A stretch of DNA of 64,000 bases from assembly GCA_033439685.1 (NCBI GenBank), contig JAUEDM010000003.1:4680001-4744000 (forward strand). The letters are read 5' to 3'. This DNA comes from Apodospora peruviana. Taxonomy: Eukaryota > Ascomycota > Sordariomycetes > Sordariales > Lasiosphaeriaceae. This document shows positions 56,535-64,000 of the stretch, in pieces. The stretch's first letter is position 1, and every line of letters begins with the position of its first letter. The translations under genes and the position numbers were made by a program. A model generated the notes under the pieces. It did no database searches, was not told where the DNA came from, and worked only from the letters and a program-made list of their open reading frames with translations.

Positions 56535-57428
56535 ATGGACGTCAACAGAGCAGCGGAGCTTGCACGGGCTGGCCGTCTCGGTTTATTCTTCGGTATCAAG
56601 GCCCCCGAGTGGAACGGTCCAGTCGTCTACAACCGCGCCAAGCAAATCTCGCAGTTCCAGGTCATCAACAAAACCACCGTAACCAGAGATGACCGCAGCT
56701 TGGTGATTAAACTTTCCGGCGAAACCTGGGGCGAAGAAGGCACCGTCTACGGTCTCTTCGTCGGACCGGGGTCCCGCTATACCGGCTCCGGCTTCGTCCC
56801 TCGGCCGAACGGCACGGCCGGTCACCGTGTGGCCGAAATCGACGCCCTTGGACGTGCAGCCGACCTCGCTCTGGAGATCATAGCCCGAGAACCTCGCCTG
56901 AAGACCGTGTACCTCGTCAGCGATTCAGACTGGCTGCACAGAACGATAACAGTCAGGGTCCCGCGTTGGATAAAAAAAACCCTGAACTACTTCGGGGCAG
57001 GACAGGGTGTTTTCGATGCTTTCTTCCGGCTGCAAGCTGTATTTCGCGCGCTCGGCGACCGCGCGAACCCCGTCACAATGATTCTCGTTAACGAGGAGCA
57101 TAACCTGCGCGCTTGGGAGTTGGCTGATAACGCGGGACTCGGAGATGAGTCGGGAGACCAACCTGTCGGAATGTCGGTGAATGAGGCATGTTTGAGTCTG
57201 TTGTACGCCACCATAGCGTTTCTGGAAGATGATGATAATTTCGAGGGGAATACCTGGGCGGAGTCGGACTGGACGCTCAACTCGGTGGTGCATCACGGTC
57301 AGCTAGGTATATGTACTGCGTTTAATGTTTGGATTTACTTGTGCTTGGGTGAAGAAAGGGCGGGATTAGAATATCAGATAGTACTAGGCATTGAAACAAA
57401 GCAAATCGTATTCTGTGCCGTGAGGTGA
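56535..57428 (+). CDS. Degenerate RNase H-fold protein
   Basis: A 297-residue frame starting MDVNRAAELARAGRLG. It follows the plan of the RNase H-like proteins common in ascomycetes: VYGLFVGPGSRYTGSG is the first sheet, AGHRVAEIDALGRAADLA (near 95-112) carries the second-position Glu, VYLVSDSDWLHRTI (near 126) the third-position Asp, and NLRAWELADNAG (near 190) the fourth. The first catalytic Asp, expected in a VDG motif before the GPGS block, is replaced; KLSGETW stands there. So it probably binds rather than cuts RNA/DNA hybrids. The last 50 residues (after HHGQL) look less natural and may hide an intron at a GGTATATG site near 57305. A 27-bp-stem hairpin begins 8 bp past the stop. A frameshifted relative lies 1.5 kb away. 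Confidence 0.55.
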   Translation: MDVNRAAELARAGRLGLFFGIKAPEWNGPVVYNRAKQISQFQVINKTTVTRDDRSLVIKLSGETWGEEGTVYGLFVGPGSRYTGSGFVPRPNGTAGHRVAEIDALGRAADLALEIIAREPRLKTVYLVSDSDWLHRTITVRVPRWIKKTLNYFGAGQGVFDAFFRLQAVFRALGDRANPVTMILVNEEHNLRAWELADNAGLGDESGDQPVGMSVNEACLSLLYATIAFLEDDDNFEGNTWAESDWTLNSVVHHGQLGICTAFNVWIYLCLGEERAGLEYQIVLGIETKQIVFCAVR

Positions 57429-57435
57429 CCACCTT

Positions 57436-57540
57436 GCGAAGCTGTGAGATCCAGATCCTGAACGGGTTGGAGCATATATTGGGTATCTTCTGGGCTACAG
57501 AGCACACAACCATTTCAGGATCTGGATTCCACAGCTTCGC
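57436..57540. repeat. Near-perfect inverted repeat (27-bp stem, 51-bp loop)
   Basis: Arms 57436-57462 and 57514-57540 share GCGAAGCTGTG and ATCCAGATCCTGAA; only two adjacent bases differ (AG against GA). Similarity trails weakly into the loop. Located directly after the RNase H-fold stop codon, so the hairpin would fall in its 3' UTR. Could be a small element or an RNA stem. Confidence 0.75.
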
Positions 57541-57894
57541 ATAGGCGTTATCCCATGGCACAGTCTTATGCAGATGAGGCCCTGTTTGTTCAAGCTCGTG
57601 TGAGATGCCCACAGGCACTGAGGTAAGTCTTGTGGTATGCTCCTCGCCGATAAGCTGGGCTTTCCAACTTGTTGGGGGACCATCAAGGCCCTAGACAACT
57701 GTCTGCCATATATTTACCAGTCCCCTCTACGGTCTCTACCCTGATCCGGAGATTCCCTTGCGCGTCCCATTCCTCTGATAAGATCTCGAGGTTGTGTCAT
57801 ACCACCAGCTTTAGATAGTCCAGGCATACATCTGGTAGCTTACAAACACAGCCGCTTCTGTCCTACAGTACCAGACGTTAGGCAAGAATGGTGC

Positions 57895-58128
57895 ATGCCA
57901 GAGATCGGGGGTGTTGTATGCAGCCCATGCGGTTTTCGAGGTTTTACGATTGATTTTCTCCCTGTTTCACCATTAACGCCTGATTTCCAGCCTCTGCAGC
58001 GGCAAACCCTGGCAGGGAAGCGATTTTATCTCTACGACGACGATAGCACTTTTGATCGGGCAGAATTGGAGTTGTTTGGCGGACTTTGGCAGAGATTTCA
58101 CGGTTACGTCATGACTTTGGAAGATTAG
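57895..58128 (+). CDS. Short open frame, uncertain
   Basis: 77 residues from an ATG in a GGTGCATG context. The second half (LAGKRFYLYDDDSTFDRAELELFGGLWQRF broken into LAGKRFYLYDDD and RAELELFGGLWQRF) has coding-like composition. No domain recognised and no splice partner found; it may be a relic or chance. Confidence 0.25.
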   Translation: MPEIGGVVCSPCGFRGFTIDFLPVSPLTPDFQPLQRQTLAGKRFYLYDDDSTFDRAELELFGGLWQRFHGYVMTLED

Positions 58129-58533
58129 ATGGTTTCACAGGAGTGTTTGGTTTGGCAAGAGCACTTTGGGGTTGGAAGAGCACCTCGAAAATGGCCAAGC
58201 TGCACCTAAGCACGGGCCTGAAAGCACTGTATTGGGGGTCTTTTTGAGAGCCAGAAGTTTTTCTTCTGAGTTCTGACAAACATCCTTACCACCACACAAT
58301 ACAAGTTTTTGTTCTGCTCTACCACACAGCTCTCAGACTACAGACCATTGATTGGTGTGGGCAATGCGTGGCGCAGCGAACCTTGCAATGAGGCCTCCTT
58401 TGCAAGTTGCAACCAGGTTCTCCGTTCAGCTGAAGGCGTGTCTGAACTTCCCCAAACACGACCTCACATCCAAGTCGTCATGCAGCCTGGCCCACAACCA
58501 ACAACCGGATCTCGGAGCACGACGTGGGCCAAG

Positions 58534-58812
58534 ATGGATCCTGTGTCAGCTTTAAGTCTGGCCAAGGAGGCCAGCAGCATCGTGAAGCTGGTCATGCAGT
58601 ACTGTCTCGACGCGAAAGGCGCAAGCAATGACATCCAAATGCTCAACGCTGAACTCTTTGCGCTCGAGGGCATCCTTGGCCACGTCAAAAGCCAACGCAC
58701 AGCGGCGGCATCTTCATCGACACCATCCAGAGATCAGGAATTAGGTAGTCAAGTAGCTCGTTATTGTTACACAGCAGTCAGAAAAGGAGACCACGAGTTA
58801 CCAGGTGAATGA
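58534..58812 (+). CDS. NLR-like N-terminal helical fragment
   Basis: 92 residues from MDPVSALSLAKEASSIVKL, with QYCLDAKGASNDIQMLNAEL and FALEGILGHV. This matches the opening helices found at the N-terminus of many fungal NACHT/STAND and related signalling proteins (MDPxSxxxSxA..., with an inter-helical AKDAxxxI). The frame ends before any NTPase domain, and none follows in the next kilobase on this strand. It is either a truncated relic or a small solo-domain protein. A GTAGTC near 58744 could be a splice donor, but no matching downstream exon was found. Confidence 0.35.
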   Translation: MDPVSALSLAKEASSIVKLVMQYCLDAKGASNDIQMLNAELFALEGILGHVKSQRTAAASSSTPSRDQELGSQVARYCYTAVRKGDHELPGE

Positions 58813-58966
58813 AAATCAGTTGGCGAGGTCTTGATTGATACCATCTAAACATGTAGATATTGACCCCGTCCCCGGCGCAGTAACAGTATATGGATAGTAG
58901 AGAAGCTGTCCGACTCCGAGACGACTTTCTAAGAAACATAAGAAGCGATCAAACCATCGATGTCTC

Positions 58967-59594
58967 TCAAGCAATGTCGGCAATGGAAAAATTCTCATTA
59001 AAAGTCTGATTAACCAAACGATCCGCCTCCATATTCCTCTTCCTGGGTATATACCGCAACTTAACGGGTTTCCCTTGACCCTCGCCGCCGGCCGCGTAAA
59101 ATATGGCGTTGAGGCGAAGGAAGATGTCAACCAGCAAAGGGAAATGCGCCACCTCGGCCCCGTTGGTCCGCCGCCCTCCATTCTTCAACCATGTGGACAT
59201 CCACACGGTCATTGCGTTAACCGGGGGTTTAAAGTCGGTGGCGATATACACGTCCTTCACGTATGCCTTTTCCAGCATGATCTCTCGGACGGTTTCGACC
59301 CCACGAGATAAGGCTTCAATCTCAGCGCGTGTGCTGGTTTGTTCTATTTCTTCCGGTAAGAGGCCGCCACGGCTGTAGCTCGACTCGAAGCCGGCAAAAA
59401 CTGCGTAGGCAACCGCGGGCCTTGCGGTAGCCGCCATCAACAAAACCCACCAAGCTATCCGGGACTGGATCGTTGGTATATGGGTTGGTGAGTTGAATGG
59501 TTTTCTTCTCGGGTTCGTATATCCACCTGCGGGATTTCGGGGCAGGATTATGGCGCTGGATTGAGTTGAGAACTTGAAGTTGTTGCGCGGCCAT
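58967..59594 (-). pseudogene. RNase H-fold gene with a one-base frameshift
   Basis: The first frame starts MAAQQLQVLNSIQRHNP and reaches SLVGFVDGGYRKARG, where Asp53 is the first catalytic Asp of an RNase H1-type domain. The next frame resumes at once with VAYAVFAGFESSYSRGG, QTSTRAEIEALSRGVE (second, Glu), VYIATDFKPP (third, Asp) and RYIPRKRNMEADRLVN (fourth, Asp), ending at 58967. All four catalytic acids are thus present but in two frames; the shift lies near 59430, within CGCGGTTGCC, and no intron of usable length fits. One extra base explains it. It is a recent pseudogene or an assembly error. The likely paralogue at 56535 has lost the first Asp. Confidence 0.65.
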
Positions 59595-60105
59595 GCGTTC
59601 GAGGATCTTGAAGATTGGACAATTTAGGACGCCTGTAGAGGCAAAACAAAGACTCTACCCTCTACCCTTCCACAGCACGGCCAGAGATCAACCAAGCGCC
59701 AAACAGAACACGGCAGTCTTGGTCAAAAGAAAACGGCATTGATATGAATTAGCAGTCGTCATAAACAGAACGCTATAGGGCGTTATGGACGTCATGATGA
59801 TCAGACGCTACAGGCCGGGGCAGGTGTACGTAATGCAGATGGTCCTTGAGCTTGTAGCACACTGCCGCGAGACATTGCATATGGTTACCTAGGTAGGTAA
59901 AGGATTGGGAAAAGGACGATTTCAACGACCAACCCTAACTATGAAGGATAGGTTGTAGACATTCACGTACGTTTTCGATATAGCCCCTGGTATGTTTAAG
60001 TGCAAGTGGACGTTGATAGTCCATATTTTATATTTTCTTTCTCTCAGTTAATTATCATTAAAAATTCATACATACGTTACAATAATTTATATCTCACACT
60101 TGGCC
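59595..60105. other. Intergenic region, 510 bp
   Basis: AT-rich towards the right, with an ACCTAGGTAGGTAAAGG string near 59888. No coding signal. Confidence 0.5.
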
Positions 60106-61656
60106 TTAAGCAGACCGAGTATATACCATAACCCTATTGCCCGCGCCGCACAGCTGCAGCCCATTACCAGCGCAAAGCATGTCGCACTCGCCAAGACCCA
60201 CCATCTCGGCGCCAGCCCTTAACTCGTTCCCACAAAAACACTCGCGCCCGTACTCGACCCCCCACATGCTATAGCTTGCGCAGAAAGCATCGCAAATCTC
60301 CAGCGTCATGGCATCCGAGGCCGTGGCCGCCAGCCCCAACGTCCTGCCGCCGGGCGCCTCGGTCACGCATCCCAGGCGGACGCTCCCGGAAATCGTCTCC
60401 GGGTTCCTCGGTGACTTGGCTGGATGATGATAAAGATTCATGCGGCCGCCGGCGCCGCAGATCTCCGAGCTGTCGCCCGCGCAGGAGAAGCTGCATTCTG
60501 CCTGGGGCGCCGGGGCGCCGCCGGCGTTTTGGTCGATGCCCAGGCCGCAGAAGCACTCCCGCCCGTACTCGGCGCCGAAGTATGGCCACGACGCGCAGAA
60601 GGTGGCGCACTTGTCCAGCGTCATGTCGTCGGCGCCGAGCATCGGACCCCGCAGCAGGCGCGGCCCGTTGTTCGGCTCGGCCCAGCAGTCGATGTAGTTG
60701 TAGCCTTGAACCGGAGGGTAGAGAGGCGGCGGCTGGGAGGGGGTTGGCTGTGCCGAGGAGGAGGAGGAGGAGCTCGAAGAAGATGAGGAAGACGAGGATG
60801 AGCTGGAAGTGGACGAGATTGACGACGACGACGACGACGAGGAGCTGGACGTGGTCGAGGTTGACGACGACGACGAGCTGGACGTGGTCGAGGTTGACGA
60901 CGACGACGAACTGGACGTGGTCGAGGTTGACGACGACGACGAGCTGGACGTAGTGGTGGTGGTAGTAGTAGTAGTAGTACTGGTGGTCGATGTAGACGAA
61001 GAGGTACTGCTAGTAGTACTGGTGGTCGATGTCGATGTCGGAGCGCACGAGGTATTGGGGTTGGGCAGGCGGCAAGCAACAGGTTTCATGTCGATTTGAC
61101 GGATGTTTACCACGGCGTCGTTGGGATCATTGCGCCAGGTGAAGGTGAAGAGCACGTCGGCCGTAATGGTCGCAACAAAGTTTCCAGTTGTGAATGTGGT
61201 CCATGCCGTGTTGCCTGCGTAAGTGTACTCGTTGAAGATTCTCTGGCGGGAGGGCAAGGTCTCGACATAGATTTCCAGGGTGTCGGCTTGGGTTCGGACG
61301 TTGCTCATCTGGTACCAGGTGGCGAAGTTGTACGTCTCGCCGGCGACGATGCGGATGACCTGGTTGATGTAAACACGGCAGTAGCCGCTGTGTGTCTTGG
61401 GGCACGTGTTCCAGATGTAGTAGAAGCCGGTTGGGTCCCGGCGGAGCTCTAGCGGGCCCTCACCGTTCGTGCTGGCGCCGAGACCCCATAGCCCCGTGGG
61501 AGTGGTCGGGGCGTAGTAGTTGGAGCCGGCAAGAACCCCGTTGGCCCAGTTGGAGTTGCCGACGGGGGAGGTGCAGTTGAGACATGCCGAAAGGGCGGTG
61601 GTCGAAAAGGCCAGCAACGACAGTGCCGTCGAGAAAAAGGAGGTTGACGGCCTCAT
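60106..61656 (-). CDS. Secreted protein with two WSC domains
   Basis: A single exon of 516 residues starting MRPSTSFFSTALSLLAFST; the signal peptide is cut near ALSA-CLN. Residues about 25-200 form a beta-sandwich module (GLWGLGAS, YNFATWYQMSN, TLEIYVETLPS, FTFTWRNDPND) like the carbohydrate-binding domains in fungal adhesin-type proteins. Residues 205-310 are almost pure Ser/Thr, built from an 11-residue repeat. WSC domain 1 lies near 312-406 (YIDCWAEPNNGPRLL, CATFCASWPYFGAEYGRECFCG) and WSC domain 2 near 423-513 (LGCVTEAPGGRTL, CDAFCASYSMWGVEYGRECFCG). WSC modules bind glucan or other wall sugars. There is no membrane anchor, so it is secreted or wall-bound. Start chosen by the signal peptide. 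Confidence 0.9.
   Translation of the reverse strand: MRPSTSFFSTALSLLAFSTTALSACLNCTSPVGNSNWANGVLAGSNYYAPTTPTGLWGLGASTNGEGPLELRRDPTGFYYIWNTCPKTHSGYCRVYINQVIRIVAGETYNFATWYQMSNVRTQADTLEIYVETLPSRQRIFNEYTYAGNTAWTTFTTGNFVATITADVLFTFTWRNDPNDAVVNIRQIDMKPVACRLPNPNTSCAPTSTSTTSTTSSTSSSTSTTSTTTTTTTTTTSSSSSSSTSTTSSSSSSSTSTTSSSSSSSTSTTSSSSSSSSSSISSTSSSSSSSSSSSSSSSSSSAQPTPSQPPPLYPPVQGYNYIDCWAEPNNGPRLLRGPMLGADDMTLDKCATFCASWPYFGAEYGRECFCGLGIDQNAGGAPAPQAECSFSCAGDSSEICGAGGRMNLYHHPAKSPRNPETISGSVRLGCVTEAPGGRTLGLAATASDAMTLEICDAFCASYSMWGVEYGRECFCGNELRAGAEMVGLGECDMLCAGNGLQLCGAGNRVMVYTRSA
60825..60970 (-). repeat. 33-bp minisatellite coding the Ser/Thr linker
   Basis: Unit of 33 bp translated as TSTTSSSSSSS, about four tandem copies with few changes. 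In-frame unit length keeps the gene open while copy number can vary. Confidence 0.7.
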
Positions 61657-62655
61657 CTTATAGCCAAGTCGAAGACGATGATGTTTAAACGAGCGACAGG
61701 TTAGTTGAAAAAGGCTGATCAAAGGCAATCCATATTGACAGGCGACATGGACAGAGTTTTATTGACTTTCGCGCCCGCCCCTGATCCCGCCTGGGCTTGG
61801 ACCTGGGCAGCTTTGAGCTTTCAGCTTGGGGGATCATTTTGTGGCTTGAGGCGTCATGTCCGGATCCGTACCAACTATCGAACACTATCGGAAAATATTG
61901 CCAAGGCTCCGATGCATTGGATTCAGATGGGGCTGGAACCCCGACTCGCGCCCGAGCAATCAGGGGCGTGCAGGGCGCGTGGCAGGGCGCGTGGCAGGGC
62001 GCGTGACAGGGCTTACTGCATGTGACATGGAGCATTGCTAGCCAGTTTCAGCTGAGTTCCTCGACGGTGGTAATCTGTACAGTACGTACTATCGAGTCTA
62101 GCCCATAACCCCCCACTGAAACTGCCGATGAGTGCGATCCCGTGGCCGGATCTACTCGGTCCTCCTCGGCCCGGATTTGACTTGAACTCTTCCCGATGTT
62201 GTGGTGCCATTTGAAGTCCATGTTCGCAGACTCATCATTCGCTTCGACCGCTACCTAATCGGGGTTGACATAAGTCTTGTCAAAATGCGAGCCGGCCAGC
62301 CCTGTACGCTAGAAATCGGAACAGAAACCGCCTTATCCGTACAGATATGGCAGTTAGGGATCCACTCAGTGTCAGCCACACTGTGGCACGGGACGTAAGC
62401 CACTGTATTTAAGCCCGATTTGGCGGGCTACAGACTTTAAACTGTTCATTATCATACTCCCGCCCTGCTGTTTGTACAAAATCATGCAAACGGTATAGAA
62501 GCAATCAGGGCCCAACTGCTACCCAGCGCCTTTATATCGTCAAAACTACATTACGTACTACTTTCCAAAGTACGCCATGTCCAGCCTGCTCCTGCCAACC
62601 TGGAAGTATCCCATGATACCCTATCTCAAAGCATCTATCACCAGTCCTAAACGCC
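61657..62655. other. Intergenic region, 1.0 kb
   Basis: Divergent spacer with a small tandem repeat at 61971-62012. No gene seen. Confidence 0.5.
61971..62012. repeat. 12-bp tandem repeat, 3.5 copies
   Basis: Unit CAGGGCGCGTGG, the third copy ending GA. Upstream and non-coding. Confidence 0.7.
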
Positions 62656-64000
62656 ATGGGCTATGCGAGACTGGTGGGCCGGCACGGTATCCGATGGTTA
62701 CTCCTAAGCGATCTCCACTTCAAGTATTATAACTTGGACCGGGTACGGAAGACGGCCGAGTGGATTGATGCGGAGGCGGAGCGAAACCAGGTCGGTCGGG
62801 TCGTGGTGTGCGGCGACCTGCTGACGAGCCGTACCATACAGCCGACGCCTGTCCTGTCTGCATGATAATTACCGCTTCATCGGCCTCCTCAGCGGCGTCG
62901 TTCCGCGGGTTCATATCGTGCTCGGCAACCATGACCTCGCCTACCGTCGCGATTACCAGACTACGGCGCTTGATGCCCTCAACATTAAACGTTTGGCCCC
63001 GTGCGTATCGCTGCATAGCGTCATCACACCGGACGTGTGGGACGGACGACCCGTCTTGTTGCTGCCGTTTCGGGAGGAGCAGGACGAGTTGGTCGAGGCC
63101 GTATCTGCTCTAGATCCCAACTAGGCGGGCAAGACGGTTGAATTCGGGCATCTCGCAATTAACAAGGCCATCACACAGCGGTATGTGGTCAAGGCTGGCG
63201 TCGATAATCCCCGCACGACAAACACTGTGACGTACCGCGGCTTAACTGGCCCAGGTCGGTTTGCTCTCTGGCCCGAACGTTCACGGGCCATTTCCACAGC
63301 CACCAGACCATTACCCAGGAACAATCTGGCAGCACCAAGGTCGATCTACGAGGAAGCATCACCTACCTGGGCTCGCCCTTCCAGCTGAACTGGGCCGACC
63401 TCTACGACGAGCAGCGGGGCTTCGTCTTGTTCGACCCGGAGACCCTCGAGCACGAACTTCTCATCAACCCGCATGCCGTCGGCTACACAATAGCTGACCT
63501 GCAGCAGGTTCTCGGCGGCCAGGTTGAAGAGGGCGCCGTGACGGACAAACATGTCGTGCTCCTCGGCAAGCTCACCCACCTCACGCATGTCACAGCTCGT
63601 GACAAGCTTCTTTCACTAGGCGTGCGAAGCGTGAGAAACTGGACGCCTGTGGCCTTTGCCTTGCGCGCCGCGTCCCGTCATTGAACGATCTCGGGGTATC
63701 GGTGCTGGCGAGCGATGCCGCTGTCCAGCGCTTGGAAGAGGAGCCCATCAAAGATGAGACGGGTCGAGCCACAACCACCGACGGCGTTTTGGGCTTTGGT
63801 CCTGGCGCCGAATCTCAGGCCGAAAGACGCAATCTTGCTGCGGAAGCTCGTGAATATGTCGAGTCACTGGATCTGAACGAGACTCTTCTCTTGCGACGAG
63901 AGGAATTGGTGCGGGTGGGCCAGCGCATAATCCAAGCCTCCCGTGAAACCGCTGGCCAAGATGGCGAGGTCAAAGCTAGTCACCGAGACTTTCTTGATAG
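62656..64000 (+). pseudogene. Decaying Mre11/SbcD-like metallophosphoesterase, cut by the window end
   Basis: All five calcineurin-like phosphoesterase motifs are present but spread over frames: SDLH near 62710, GDLL near 62812, GNHD near 62920, FGHLAIN near 63150 and GHFHSH near 63290. The lesions are an insertion of about 4 bp near 62860 that creates TGA, an in-frame TAG at 63122-63124 (NxAGKT), a one-base loss near 63265 and another near 63630. Between them the protein reads coherently (VHIVLGNHDLAYRRDYQTT, YLGSPFQLNWADLYDE). After the last shift it continues to the window end as SLNDLGVSVLASDAAVQRLEEE, with a helix-rich segment like a capping or coiled-coil domain. The changes are mostly indels, so RIP is not the cause. 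Confidence 0.75.

Larger units (their letters stand above)
57429..58533. other. Intergenic region with a large hairpin
   Basis: Apart from the hairpin and one low-confidence short frame, both annotated separately, nothing else is seen. Confidence 0.5.

Noticed and set aside
60276..61099. Arg-rich and Asp/Val-repeat frames on the plus strand
   Set aside because: Antisense to the WSC protein; the repeats mirror the Ser/Thr minisatellite.
61971..62012. Possible CRISPR-like array
   Set aside because: 12-bp units are directly adjacent without spacers, in a eukaryotic genome.
62656..64000. RIP as the cause of the broken phosphoesterase
   Set aside because: The lesions are mainly indels and a stop that fits a G-to-T change, not C-to-T clusters.

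Overview
This window is nuclear DNA from a filamentous ascomycete (Pezizomycotina, probably Sordariomycetes, possibly Sordariales). Most genes carry one to four short introns of about 46-110 bp with GT..AG ends and CTAAC/CTGAC-like branch sites. Genes are interspersed on both strands with no operons. Families typical of these fungi are present: DUF8004, Zn2Cys6 regulator, WSC protein, BIM1-like copper protein, GPI-anchored secreted proteins and a dynactin p62 subunit. The exon models below were built by hand from splice sites and reading frame; every intact multi-exon model sums to a whole number of codons.

Layout. 0-24 kb is mostly ordinary: a C2H2/PHD-finger protein, an EXPERA-like membrane protein, dynactin p62, a DUF8004 protein, ribosomal protein eS7, a DUF7704-like membrane protein, an R-type lectin-fold protein, an NADP-type zinc alcohol dehydrogenase, a GPI-anchored protein and a glutathione-S-transferase-like protein. 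A decayed inverted copy of one DUF8004 exon lies just downstream of its parent gene.

25-41 kb looks accessory. It holds a gene split by a frameshift, a divergent kinase-like protein, a gene cut by an in-frame stop, a secreted protein, a 1,239-residue low-complexity membrane protein, a small protein with a 5'-UTR intron and a Zn2Cys6 transcription factor. Three copies of one terminal-inverted-repeat element (MITE, hAT-like) are spread through it.

41-48 kb holds cell-surface and copper genes. A BIM1/X325-type copper protein and a FRE-type metalloreductase with a Met/His-rich N-terminus are transcribed divergently from a 2.2 kb shared region that contains Mac1/GRISEA-type copper-response motifs. 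48-56 kb carries an arginyl-tRNA synthetase whose two start codons predict cytosolic and mitochondrial forms, then a cytochrome P450 with an unusual C-terminal extension.

56-64 kb is again accessory: two RNase H-fold genes (one lacking the first catalytic Asp, one frameshifted), a large hairpin, an NLR-like N-terminal fragment, a two-WSC-domain secreted protein, and at the right edge a decaying Mre11/SbcD-like metallophosphoesterase. I saw no tRNA, rRNA or CRISPR. The most novel leads are the copper-gene pair, the MITE family, the RNase H pair with its hairpin, and the leaky-scanning arginyl-tRNA synthetase.
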